Positions 7,701-13,428 of a stretch of 22,114 nt of DNA are shown piece after piece. Under the pieces are notes generated by a model. The model did no database searches. It worked only from the letters and a program-made list of their open reading frames with translations, and was not told the origin of the DNA. Position 1 is the first letter of the stretch, and the number at the start of each line of letters is the position of its first letter. The position numbers and the translations under genes were made by a program. Origin of the DNA: a virus; IMG/VR virus record IMGVR_UViG_3300042260_000231, positions 1-22,114 of that record; one strand, given 5' to 3'.

Positions 7701-8935
7701 ACAATTTCTCCAACATCAACACTTTCTGTACTTGTTGTTGATATTTTTAAATGATCAGCACTTAAATAATGAGAACCTAGTATTAAGTCATTTGTTGCTC
7801 CAGTATAAGGAACGTATCCAGAACTAACATTTCCACTTAATTTCTCTATAGCTGTTAGTATACTGTCAGACGGTGTTATAGCCCCTGATGATGGAGTGTA
7901 CCCTGTAAGTAAAGATTCTATTACTCTAGAGTTTGTAAGGTATAAATTAGCACCTTCTGGTACAGCGGAGGTATTTAATGTTTGAAATGTTTTATCACCT
8001 CTATAATATTGAGCTGTAGTTCCAGCCGTTATGCTAGGCTCTTTACTATTCAATTGTGTCTGAATAGAACTAGTGGCGTCATTAAAAAGAGCTTGATTAT
8101 CTGTTTGATATTTTTTATCAGCAACCTCAGTGACTTGATCGGTAGTATAATCACCAACCTGAGCTACAACATCTCCATCTCTTCCAAAAACAGAAGTAAC
8201 AGAATCTGTATTATCGTCGGTCCATGAGGCCTCTATAGTGCTTCCATCTTGCTTATTAAGTGTAAGTGTTTTTGTTGTAGTACCTGTTACTTCGGCACTA
8301 TTTATTTTTCCTTCGTACGCAGCGTCCCATTCAGCTCTATTAATATCTTCCTCCGAAATGAAAGGATGAACACCGTCTTCTCCATCATTAATAAGTTCAG
8401 ATGTTTTTGTCGGAATAGCCCCTCCAGGTAAACTAACAAGTGACAACATATAATCATTATCCTCCTGCATAAATCCATTACCTGTCTCATAATCAACTGT
8501 AACAACAAAAAAGTTTGGATCTGCTTCATACGGTTCTATACTAGATATTCTATAAAATCCAAATGAGTTAATATCACTAGACTTAAACAATAAAACCTTA
8601 GATCCGTCTAAGAAGTTAAGGAAGTCCGACACTATATTTTGTTTTGTAGTGTACTTACTTAATAAAAAAGTAGTTATACTAGAAAAGTTCACTGTAGGTC
8701 CAATCTCAGTTTCAAACGTTATCGTGCCATTTGGCCTAGACTCTAAAGGATCAAGCGTGTAGTACTTATACTGTAACGGCGTGCCTATATTAATTACTTG
8801 GTCATCGTTAAAGTATGCCGCTAATTTCTTAGGAGTGAAGTTTTTAGTTTTGTTCTGCATATTAGCATCTGAACCAATCCACTTATCAAGTGAAGTAACC
8901 TTTTCATCTACAACGTATGTGCTTATTTTTGTCAT
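4739..8935 (-). CDS. Tail fibre with C-terminal S74 self-cleaving chaperone
   Basis: A 1398-residue fibre, the largest gene in the window. The N-terminus (MTKISTYVVDEK...) is a probable virion anchor shared with the gene at 3684-3947. The shaft contains repeated blocks seen in many phage fibres: EGANLYLTNSRV and EGATNQYFLNSRAR, and SSSTNGALSSSDWITFNNK and SGSTNGYLSSTDWTTFNNK. Near the C-terminus four NVGIGT(T/S)SP units recur. The end is an S74 intramolecular chaperone: SDLRLKDI has the Ser-Lys dyad expected at S1319 and K1324, followed by HIGYVAQAI...MPDAV and a trimeric coiled coil (VAKIEMLENRIKQLENGLE). By analogy with endosialidases, the last 80 residues would help trimerise the fibre and then be cut off before S1319. 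Its likely role is host receptor binding. Confidence 0.9.
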   Translation of the reverse strand: MTKISTYVVDEKVTSLDKWIGSDANMQNKTKNFTPKKLAAYFNDDQVINIGTPLQYKYYTLDPLESRPNGTITFETEIGPTVNFSSITTFLLSKYTTKQNIVSDFLNFLDGSKVLLFKSSDINSFGFYRISSIEPYEADPNFFVVTVDYETGNGFMQEDNDYMLSLVSLPGGAIPTKTSELINDGEDGVHPFISEEDINRAEWDAAYEGKINSAEVTGTTTKTLTLNKQDGSTIEASWTDDNTDSVTSVFGRDGDVVAQVGDYTTDQVTEVADKKYQTDNQALFNDATSSIQTQLNSKEPSITAGTTAQYYRGDKTFQTLNTSAVPEGANLYLTNSRVIESLLTGYTPSSGAITPSDSILTAIEKLSGNVSSGYVPYTGATNDLILGSHYLSADHLKISTTSTESVDVGEIVWNQQDGTFDMGLIAGVTLQAGQEMHIYGKASEAIANGDAIMFAGVQGDHILIAKAEPTAINANPEYFIGIATQDFTVNQFGYTTVFGMVRTLDTASYPLGSILYYASNISASGELTTIRPDAPNAKITVAAVLKSHANQGILMVRPHVMPKIKDLQDVYAPSPTNGQGLFWNNSNSRYENSTIPSALGYTPVTDTRTLTINGTTYDLTANRTWTIPTHDSVTIGTANGLSLSGQQLSLGLASSSTNGALSSSDWITFNNKQAAGNYITSLTGEVTASGPGAASATLNNASVTAKILSGVNITGGTIVDTDTMLTAFGKLQNQINSLIGGSIYQGVWNANTNTPTLTSSVGVDGNYYIVNVAGSTDLNGITDWKVGDWAIFHGGTWQKVDNTDAVSSVNGFTGAVSLTTDNISEGATNQYFLNSRARVALSFTAGSGAYNSTTGVITIPTNNNQITNGAGYITLGSLSASAPIQYSNTTGAISITQASGSTNGYLSSTDWTTFNNKANDNNVVHLTGNQSIDGIKTFISGNTTWDNSSNNLLDFYISNVRKGSIYVNSSFFQFNAINSGGYIFKNSASNNSLTINDSGNAAFLGSVTASSIIKSGGTSSQFLKADGSIDSTSYQPLLTNPITGTGTTNYLPKFTGSTALGNSLIYDNGTNVGIGTTSPSTLLHLNAGASNDTNLRVQSGAAGNHAKLTFSNSSNTVFWTAGYRSGTGDFGINYGDSFNSTGLTINTSGNVGIGTSSPVEKFVVSNGGSQGLEITPNFNSTTNRILSYNRGSSVYNTLLYDGVDHIWNTSSTERMRITSGGNVGIGTTSPSEKLSVIGGNISLGAGYKLQYSSTAYMTPENNVSGAEIATGGVLTIKTGGTTERVRVDASGNVGIGTTSPAEKLQVAGNVLATGFFQSSDLRLKDIISRDGDVIKYKWKDKRDDKIHIGYVAQAIREVMPDAVNEGADGMLSVNYVEVLVAKIEMLENRIKQLENGLE
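5038..5727 (-). repeat. Four dispersed DNA repeats encoding NVGIGTTSP units in the fibre
   Basis: A sequence containing TTGTCCCTATACCTAC recurs at about 5044, 5253, 5470 and 5708, each about 210-240 bp apart. Each codes for one NVGIGT(T/S)SP unit. Such near-identical DNA copies inside a receptor-binding gene can serve as recombination sites that change the number or identity of the intervening domains. Confidence 0.75.
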
Positions 8936-8936
8936 A

Positions 8937-9071
8937 TTATTTTCCTTGACCTACGCTTTTCTTAACGTAATTTTTACTTGACTTTAGTTTAGAAGTTTTG
9001 GCTTTTGAGTGGACGCCAGGTCTGCTAATCTTCTTTAATTCCTTTCTTTTTGTTTCTGATTGCTTAGCCAT
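8937..9071 (-). CDS. Small basic phage protein (44 aa)
   Basis: Translation begins MAKQSETKRKELKKISRPGV and continues HSKAKTSKLKSSKNYVKKSV, ending GQGK. About one third of residues are Lys or Arg. The block 'RPGxHSKxKxSxLKxSKNYxKKxxGQG' is a very common tiny phage protein next to lysis or tail genes; no function is known to me. The start codon overlaps the last base of the spanin-candidate gene, and its stop lies just before the tail-fibre start (8935), so it fills an otherwise unexplained gap in the operon. A role in nucleic-acid or virion binding is possible given the charge. Confidence 0.7.
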   Translation of the reverse strand: MAKQSETKRKELKKISRPGVHSKAKTSKLKSSKNYVKKSVGQGK

Positions 9072-9535
9072 TATAAAAATATTTTTCTTTTAATCTGTCT
9101 ATAGATATACATTCCGATAGGTATTAGTAATAACCATAAATAAATAAAATAATTAGCTTCCTTCTTAACGTGCTTATCTAAAGCAATTCTCTTATCTTCC
9201 TTTTTTATTTGAATGATTTTAGACGTGTTTTTAAGAACGTTTATTTTTGAAGTATCTACTATTACTTTATTTTGTTTTTTATGCCTTACAATGGCATTTT
9301 TATATGTTATTCCATTGATCACCATTGGAATTGAATCTACTACCGGTATAACTTCAATTTCATCTAAATTTTCAGTGGTGATTATGTTATTATTTATTGT
9401 AGATACACTATCTGTTTTTACAACAGCGGAACTATCTATTGTAGATTTAGTGTTATTTTTTACAATATCTACTTTTCTTGATGCGCAAGACGTAATCAAT
9501 ACTAGTATAATTCCTAATATAATATCTTTTTTCAT
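9071..9535 (-). CDS. Candidate unimolecular spanin (outer-membrane disruption)
   Basis: A 154-residue protein with an N-terminal lipoprotein signal (MKKDIILGIILVLITSC, lipobox ending at C17). A hydrophilic, Ile/Val/Thr/Lys-rich periplasmic stretch follows. The C-terminal transmembrane segment is about residues 129-145 (YFIYLWLLLIPIGMYIY), followed by a basic tail. A lipid-anchored N-terminus plus a C-terminal membrane helix is the hallmark of unimolecular spanins such as T1 gp11, which link and fuse inner and outer membranes at the last step of lysis. The gene follows the endolysin with a 4-bp overlap, fitting a holin-endolysin-spanin cassette. The call rests on topology and position, not on sequence similarity. 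Confidence 0.65.
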   Translation of the reverse strand: MKKDIILGIILVLITSCASRKVDIVKNNTKSTIDSSAVVKTDSVSTINNNIITTENLDEIEVIPVVDSIPMVINGITYKNAIVRHKKQNKVIVDTSKINVLKNTSKIIQIKKEDKRIALDKHVKKEANYFIYLWLLLIPIGMYIYRQIKRKIFL

Positions 9536-9981
9536 TTTGTAAAGTATAAAGCCGATTCTGCAATGCGTCGTTTTGTTAGTCCGTTTAAAACTTTTCCGCT
9601 AGATTTGTTCCATTTCAAAAATTCCTTTGAAATATTAGCATCGTTTGGATTGTTATTTACTAACTTAAGTAATGTACTGCTTTTAAGATTTCCAACCCCT
9701 ATATTATAAGCAAATGAAGTCAATGCATTTAGTTTGTTAACTGTAATATTTGATTTTACAAGTTTTAAAACCTCAACAGCAAATTTATCAGCTACAAATT
9801 GCAACATTTCTTCAGCGTATTCTCTGGTAATTTGTTTGTCGGTTAATTTAACTTTTATACCATTTGGATAGTAAGTGTTTCCGTAGCCGATTGTAGGTAT
9901 TCCAGCAGGACATAAATAAGGTCTATCTGAATATCCTTCAAATTGTTTTATTAAATCGTATCCCTTACTACTTAATTTCAT
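9532..9981 (-). CDS. Endolysin, GH24 lysozyme
   Basis: A 149-residue phage lysozyme that cleaves the beta-1,4 bond between N-acetylmuramic acid and N-acetylglucosamine in peptidoglycan. The catalytic pattern Glu-8-Asp/Cys-5-Thr is present as E15, C24 and T30 (FEGYSDRPYLCPAGIPTIGYGNT). The conserved helical region (LNALTSFAYNIGVGNLKSST) and closing GLTKRRIAE follow. A Cys in place of the Asp of T4 lysozyme is usual in the lambdoid branch. There is no signal peptide or signal-anchor at the start, so export would depend on a holin. It lies between an XhlA-like membrane protein and the spanin candidate, abutting or overlapping both. Confidence 0.93.
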   Translation of the reverse strand: MKLSSKGYDLIKQFEGYSDRPYLCPAGIPTIGYGNTYYPNGIKVKLTDKQITREYAEEMLQFVADKFAVEVLKLVKSNITVNKLNALTSFAYNIGVGNLKSSTLLKLVNNNPNDANISKEFLKWNKSSGKVLNGLTKRRIAESALYFTK

Positions 9982-10274
9982 TATTTTGAAAATATTTTTA
10001 CAAGTATTGTTCCAAGCGATCCTAAAATTATAAGCATCACAACTTTAAATTGCTTAACGTAAACAGATACTTCATTTTTAAAGACTTCAAGATCCTCTAC
10101 CCTGTCCTCTATCTCATTTATCTTGTACAGCATTCCGTGATTGTTATTAAGCTCATTACCAACGATAGCGTTCTTAATATCACGAATATTTTCACCAACA
10201 ACCGCTAGGTCCTCAGCAAACTCTTGCTGCTTCTTTTCGAGTCTGTCCAATCTCTCAATCTCTAAATTACTCAT
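9981..10274 (-). CDS. XhlA-like coiled-coil membrane protein of the lysis cassette
   Basis: The start at 10274 gives 97 residues beginning MSNLEIERLDRLEKKQQEF. An upstream in-frame ATG at 10343 would add 23 residues coded inside the preceding holin-candidate gene and is less likely. A long amphipathic coiled coil (about 1-70) leads to a single C-terminal transmembrane helix (VVMLIILGSLGTILVKIF). This matches the haemolysin XhlA type of lysis protein, which sits in the inner membrane and works with a holin and endolysin. Its start overlaps the end of the holin candidate by 8 bp, and its stop overlaps the endolysin start. Confidence 0.6.
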   Translation of the reverse strand: MSNLEIERLDRLEKKQQEFAEDLAVVGENIRDIKNAIVGNELNNNHGMLYKINEIEDRVEDLEVFKNEVSVYVKQFKVVMLIILGSLGTILVKIFSK

Positions 10275-10458
10275 TTTTCTTAATGGATAATTTTTCGACA
10301 ATATCTGTAACCCCTTGAATGCTAATATAAGCAGTAGCAACAATAACCCAGTCGGACGATGTTAGGTTCCCTGAGAAAAGACCAGCACATCCTATTAGAA
10401 AAACAAATAACTTTCTACTTATCCACCTGTTTATTATTGTATCAAGGTTCTTACGCAT
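10267..10458 (-). CDS. Holin candidate (63 aa, two membrane segments)
   Basis: A 63-residue protein with two predicted membrane helices, about residues 16-33 (LFVFLIGCAGLFSG) and 37-53 (WVIVATAYISIQGVT), basic residues before the first and a charged C-terminal tail (EKLSIKKNE). Small size, two helices and the position directly before an XhlA-like protein and a GH24 endolysin all fit a class II holin, which forms the inner-membrane holes that free the endolysin. No family is recognisable by sequence alone. Confidence 0.6.
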   Translation of the reverse strand: MRKNLDTIINRWISRKLFVFLIGCAGLFSGNLTSSDWVIVATAYISIQGVTDIVEKLSIKKNE

Positions 10459-10459
10459 A

Positions 10460-10720
10460 CTACCAAAGAGCTACTATTCCTGTAGCTGTTGTTGTTGTTG
10501 AAAATACGCGAACTACTTGAATTGGAAGCACAACTCCTGCTGGAACGGCATTTAATGTAATGTCGTCTCCCCCTGCTGTTAGTACCCTGATGATTCCCCC
10601 TGTTCCGGTGTATAAAACACAAGGATCTGCCTTTGCTGCTCCGTTAACTGAAGGAATGTTTACTGTATCTGATTTTACTACAGCTAAACCTCTTTCGGTT
10701 TGTAATTTTTGATATGCCAT
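10460..10720 (-). CDS. Small conserved virion protein (86 aa)
   Basis: The protein begins MAYQKLQTERGLAVVKSDTV and ends VLPIQVVRVFSTTTTATGIV plus ALW. The pattern 'VLYTGTGGxIRVLTAGGDDITLxxVPxGxxLPIQVVRV' is familiar from small structural proteins of many marine and freshwater tailed phages, probably head-decoration or spike proteins. It is beta-rich with no membrane segment. It sits between a run of small basic proteins and the lysis genes in the same operon. The family resemblance is strong; the exact virion role is inferred. Confidence 0.7.
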   Translation of the reverse strand: MAYQKLQTERGLAVVKSDTVNIPSVNGAAKADPCVLYTGTGGIIRVLTAGGDDITLNAVPAGVVLPIQVVRVFSTTTTATGIVALW

Positions 10721-10721
10721 C

Positions 10722-10880
10722 TTATTTTAATATTTTGTTTATTAGTAAATTAGGATTGTTTAGTTTTGCTTTTCTAGCAGCACAACCGCAGTCCTTTCCT
10801 GTTTTTTTTGATACCTTATCTACTACCTTCTTTATTCCTGTCTTTGTAGTAACTAATTCTATTGCGTTTCCTAGTAACAT
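10722..10880 (-). CDS. Small conserved phage protein with CGC motif (52 aa)
   Basis: The sequence starts MLLGNAIELVTTKTGIKKVV and continues with DKVSKKTGKDCGCAARKAKL and a NNPNLLINKILK tail. The block 'GIKKVVDxVxxxTGKDCGCxxRKxxLN' is a common tiny phage protein. The paired Cys31/Cys33 could bind metal, but two ligands alone are not enough. It lies 1 bp from the downstream gene and 4 bp from the upstream one. Function unknown. Confidence 0.7.
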   Translation of the reverse strand: MLLGNAIELVTTKTGIKKVVDKVSKKTGKDCGCAARKAKLNNPNLLINKILK

Positions 10881-10884
10881 ATTG

Positions 10885-11175
10885 TTAGTATTTTCCTTTA
10901 CGGTTGCTTGGATTACTTGTTGTTGATCCTCCAGGTCCTGCCCAAAGGTTCTTACATGCCCAGTAACGAGCTGTTAGTTTATCTGTTGCTGTACTGCAAC
11001 TATGTCTAGCCTTAAAGCTTTTTCTTGCTGCAGCTGAATAATTGTTGCCGTATCCGTCAGCGCCAAAATGTATTAACTTTTCCTTTCCATTGGAACAGGC
11101 CTTTACCATCTTCTTTTTACCCGCCCTATCTGAAGGGACCGGTCTGTTGCATTTCATCTTACTCTTATCGGCCAT
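10885..11175 (-). CDS. FRARH/ARYWACK-motif protein of unknown function (96 aa)
   Basis: A basic, Cys-containing protein with an unmistakable block: KACSNGKEKLIHFGADGYGN near residues 25-44, then RKSFKARHSCSTATDKLTAR and YWACKNLW. The same 'G..K.I.FG...Y......RK.F.ARH.C....DK.TARYWACK.LW' signature occurs in proteins of unknown function from marine phages and giant viruses. The conserved Cys and His residues suggest metal or nucleic-acid binding, but this is unproven. The C-terminus (GPGGSTTSNPSNRKGKY) is flexible. The gene is 2 bp from its upstream neighbour. Confidence 0.75.
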   Translation of the reverse strand: MADKSKMKCNRPVPSDRAGKKKMVKACSNGKEKLIHFGADGYGNNYSAAARKSFKARHSCSTATDKLTARYWACKNLWAGPGGSTTSNPSNRKGKY

Positions 11176-11177
11176 GA

Positions 11178-11450
11178 CTATTTCTTTTTACCTCTTGCCT
11201 TTTTGTCTCCAGGCATGTCGTTATTATCACCTCTATTATCTGAAGCCTTCTTCATTACAAATCCTCTCTTAGTATGTGACAAATCCATTCCGTTCTTGTC
11301 ACCATACGTACCTCTCTTTCGGTTCTCACGATTTAACTCTACTCGTTTAGCTACTTGCTTATCGGATTTATTATACTCCTTCTGATATTCGTTACGCTTT
11401 TTACGAGCCTCTGGATTTTCTTTGTAATATTTAGCTGTTTTTCCTAGCAT
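11178..11450 (-). CDS. Small basic conserved phage protein (90 aa)
   Basis: A Lys/Arg-rich protein (MLGKTAKYYKENPEARKKRN...) with a predicted N-terminal helix, a RVELNRENRKRGTYGDKNG core and a disordered end MPGDKKARGKKK. This architecture, including 'RGTYGxxDGxDxSHTKxGxVMKxxSxNRGxxxDMPGDxxARG', is familiar from many phages as a protein of unknown function. The high positive charge suggests contact with DNA or a packaged structure. It overlaps the upstream gene by 7 bp. Confidence 0.7.
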   Translation of the reverse strand: MLGKTAKYYKENPEARKKRNEYQKEYNKSDKQVAKRVELNRENRKRGTYGDKNGMDLSHTKRGFVMKKASDNRGDNNDMPGDKKARGKKK

Positions 11451-11947
11451 GTTCTACAGGCTCCGCTTTTTTGTTTATCATTACTAAAGAATCCGCCCTC
11501 GTCCTTTACAGATCTGTTACTTTTTCTAATAGCAGAGTCTTTATTTTTTTGGTCTCTTCTTTTTATATCTTCAAGCTTCATTCCTGGATTGTTTATTAAA
11601 AGAGCCTTGTCATCCATTTCTGCTTTTACCTTAATCTTTTCTCTTCTAATTGACTCAGGCGCTCTTTCTTTAACATCAGCTTTTGCTTTTAATTCCATAC
11701 CTGTAGTACCAGCTGCAGTAGGAGATTTAAACGCTACTGCCATTCTTTGTCCTGCACTTTCACTTCTAGAAGCAACTACTTTAGATGCTGGACTAGAAAC
11801 TTGTCTAGCAGCAACGGTTCTTTGTGTGGTTTTAGGTGTGATAGGTCCTCTTGATATGTTACTTTTACTTCCTGACCAAGACGCTCTGAATGTCGTCTCT
11901 CCTGTGGCAGGATCGTAACTAGTTGTTTTTTTAATTGGATCTGGCAT
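11444..11947 (-). CDS. Basic, low-complexity protein of unknown function (167 aa)
   Basis: The N-terminal third is Ser/Thr/Pro/Ala/Arg-rich and probably disordered (YDPATGETTFRASWSGSKSN...), and the C-terminal half is a charged helical region (ADVKERAPESIRREKIKVKA, EDIKRRDQKNKDSAIRKSNR). It ends GACRTC, with two cysteines. It has no recognisable domain. It is part of the run of small basic proteins between the chaperonin operon and the lysis cassette, and overlaps the next gene by 7 bp. A minor virion or assembly role is possible. Confidence 0.6.
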   Translation of the reverse strand: MPDPIKKTTSYDPATGETTFRASWSGSKSNISRGPITPKTTQRTVAARQVSSPASKVVASRSESAGQRMAVAFKSPTAAGTTGMELKAKADVKERAPESIRREKIKVKAEMDDKALLINNPGMKLEDIKRRDQKNKDSAIRKSNRSVKDEGGFFSNDKQKSGACRTC

Positions 11948-11949
11948 GA

Positions 11950-12081
11950 TTATTTCTTTTTAGATTTACCTGCTTTAGATAATGCTATAGCAATACTTTG
12001 AGCTTGACTTTTTCCGCTTTTTATTTCTTTTCTGATATTCTCGCTTATGATTTTCGAACTTTTACCTGACTTTAATGGCAT
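11950..12081 (-). CDS. Small conserved phage protein (43 aa)
   Basis: The translation is [20 protein letters not shown], then [20 protein letters not shown] and KKK. The pattern '[42 protein letters not shown]' is one of the commonest tiny proteins in phages and is easy to recognise. Its function is unknown. It lies 2 bp before the next gene in the operon and 3 bp after the preceding one. Confidence 0.78.
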   Translation of the reverse strand: MPLKSGKSSKIISENIRKEIKSGKSQAQSIAIALSKAGKSKKK

Positions 12082-12084
12082 ATT

Positions 12085-12201
12085 TTATTTCTTTACGTTA
12101 CCTTTTAAGTAATTCATTTTTCCGTTAAGTGACTTTTTTGACTCGTATTGAGCTGCTTTTTTCTTGCTAGCAGACATACTTGGCGCACATTTTTTCTTCA
12201 T
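12085..12201 (-). CDS. Tiny basic protein (38 aa)
   Basis: The translation begins MKKKCAPSMSASKKKAAQYE and ends SKKSLNGKMNYLKGNVKK. It is very Lys-rich. It is the first gene downstream of the leftward -7 box inside the palindrome at 12216-12231 and is followed at 3 bp by the next small gene. No function is known; similar short Lys-rich proteins occur in this position in other phages. Confidence 0.6.
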   Translation of the reverse strand: MKKKCAPSMSASKKKAAQYESKKSLNGKMNYLKGNVKK

Positions 12202-12215
12202 AGCTGCAAATTAAT

Positions 12216-12231
12216 TATCTTTGCAAAGATA
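12216..12231. promoter_or_regulatory. 16-bp perfect palindrome formed by two facing -7 boxes
   Basis: The sequence TATCTTTGCAAAGATA is perfectly self-complementary. Its left half reads TATCTTTG on the plus strand (-7 box for the gene at 12247) and its right half reads TATCTTTG on the minus strand (-7 box for the leftward gene at 12201). No clear -33 element is placed correctly for either side. The element may be both a divergent promoter and an operator. Confidence 0.6.
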
Positions 12232-12246
12232 TTAAATATTATTCAA

Positions 12247-12846
12247 ATGGAATTCAAGAAAATAATCAAGAAAACTTATACCAGGGTAGAACCAAAGTCA
12301 GATTATCTTAAGTACTGGAGAATTGTTCGTATATGGGCACGTGAAAAGCACGGTCTTAGCTACTCAGACTTAGAAATGCTACTGTTCCTGCACAGCGAGC
12401 GACTTTTTAATAAGTCAAAGTTCGTTGAATTCAATAAAATTATGTCGTGGGATAATGTTAGGTGGCACAGACTGTACCGTGACGGGTGGATCAGTAAGTG
12501 GAGGGAAAGAATGAATGGTGAAGCATCGCTATATGAGGTGTCTTTAAAGGGTAGAAACCTTATCAAAGCTATCTACAAGAAGCTAGAAGGGGAACAGACT
12601 ATATCTGAAAGTCCAAGCGCTAACCCAATGTTTCAAAAACGGAACAGTGGTTACGCTATGGAGCGCGACAAGAAGTTAATTCGTAAGATGAATCGTACAA
12701 GAAAAGAAAAAAAGAGGCTGGCTGACCTTGAAGAACAAGCGTATCAGCAACAGCCTCATGTTATTAAGCGTAGAAAAGAGATTACTCCTTACTTAGAGTA
12801 CAAGAAAATGCTTAAAGAACAACAACAACATCCCTCTCAAGAATAA
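12247..12846 (+). CDS. Winged-helix-like DNA-binding protein, lone rightward gene
   Basis: The start at 12247 follows the -7 box TATCTTTG (12216-12223) by 23 nt and gives 199 residues. An in-frame ATG at 12148 lies upstream of that box inside a minus-strand gene and is rejected. Residues about 20-115 look like a winged helix: YWRIVRIWAREKHGLSYSDL leads a helical pair, MSWDNVRWHRLYRDGWISKW fits a recognition helix, and ASLYEVSLKGRNLIKAIYKK fits wing and final helix. The rest (about 130-199) is a Lys/Arg/Gln-rich helical tail. It is the only gene on the plus strand within a 16-kb leftward block, and its end overlaps the groES end by 35 bp on the opposite strand. It is probably a transcription regulator that could bind its own palindromic promoter. 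Confidence 0.6.
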   Translation: MEFKKIIKKTYTRVEPKSDYLKYWRIVRIWAREKHGLSYSDLEMLLFLHSERLFNKSKFVEFNKIMSWDNVRWHRLYRDGWISKWRERMNGEASLYEVSLKGRNLIKAIYKKLEGEQTISESPSANPMFQKRNSGYAMERDKKLIRKMNRTRKEKKRLADLEEQAYQQQPHVIKRRKEITPYLEYKKMLKEQQQHPSQE

Positions 12847-13069
12847 TCGTGTAGGGAATATCGTTAATTATCATGGTATACCCAGCATTTTTGTCGTAGT
12901 ATATCATATCCCCGTCTTTTACGCAGTCTACATTAGTGCCAGGTCGAACGACCTGGCCTTTTTTGTAGCGAAACTTTTCGTTATCACTTCCTGATAGTAG
13001 TAGTCCAGAGTCTGTCTGGATCTGCTCGTCTATCGAATTTATTAGAATGTACTTATTGATTGGTTGCAT
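12812..13069 (-). CDS. groS: Co-chaperonin GroES
   Basis: An 85-residue GroES (E. coli has 97). It carries the mobile-loop tripeptide that docks onto GroEL as GLLL (residues 22-25, SGLLLSGS), then KKGQVVRPG, CVKDGDMIYYDKNAGY and a closing ERDVVVVL strand. Seven such subunits would cap the GroEL ring and enclose the substrate; phage T4 gp31 plays this part with host GroEL. Here the phage also encodes GroEL, two genes upstream in the same operon. The start overlaps the stop of the intervening gene by one base (TAATG), and the last 35 bp overlap the opposing gene at 12247-12846. Confidence 0.88.
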   Translation of the reverse strand: MQPINKYILINSIDEQIQTDSGLLLSGSDNEKFRYKKGQVVRPGTNVDCVKDGDMIYYDKNAGYTMIINDIPYTIILERDVVVVL

Positions 13070-13428
13070 TAGTAGAAGCTTACTGTTAATATTTCTCTAA
13101 TAACCTCTGTATCTGGGTTGATTGCATATCCATTAGCGTGTGATGCTGCTACATCGAACGATACTCCTGGTTTTTGCTTTACCCAGAACTCCTTTACAAA
13201 CTCAGAGTCAATAATTTCGTTTGTTTTTGGATCTCTTGTCACTGTGAATAGTGCTGCCTTTACTTGTTTCATTTTACTTGATGTTACTGTGAATTTAAAT
13301 GATGGGTTTCGGTCACCCATTCCGATGTTTGATGATGGATTATATGTTAGTCCTGTAGCGTAAATTGATGAGTTACTGCTACCTGAAAACGTAAGTGTTC
13401 CTGATGAATTCATTCTTGCTTGTTCCAT
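13069..13428 (-). CDS. Unknown beta-rich protein between groEL and groES (119 aa)
   Basis: It begins MEQARMNSSGTLTFSGSSNS and consists mainly of short beta strands (FKFTVTSSKM, AALFTVTRDP, FVKEFWVKQK, VIREILTVSF) with no membrane segment or catalytic motif. It overlaps the groEL stop and the groES start by one base each (TAATG junctions), so the three proteins are made from one coupled transcript. That position makes it a good candidate for the favoured chaperonin substrate or for a chaperonin-associated virion protein. No family is recognised. Confidence 0.65.
   Translation of the reverse strand: MEQARMNSSGTLTFSGSSNSSIYATGLTYNPSSNIGMGDRNPSFKFTVTSSKMKQVKAALFTVTRDPKTNEIIDSEFVKEFWVKQKPGVSFDVAASHANGYAINPDTEVIREILTVSFY

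Noticed and set aside
12148-12246. 33-codon N-terminal extension of the winged-helix-like protein
   Set aside because: The extra start lies upstream of the -7 box and antisense to the 38-residue gene at 12085-12201; the extension is not conserved-looking (MSCFFLASRHTWRTFF...).
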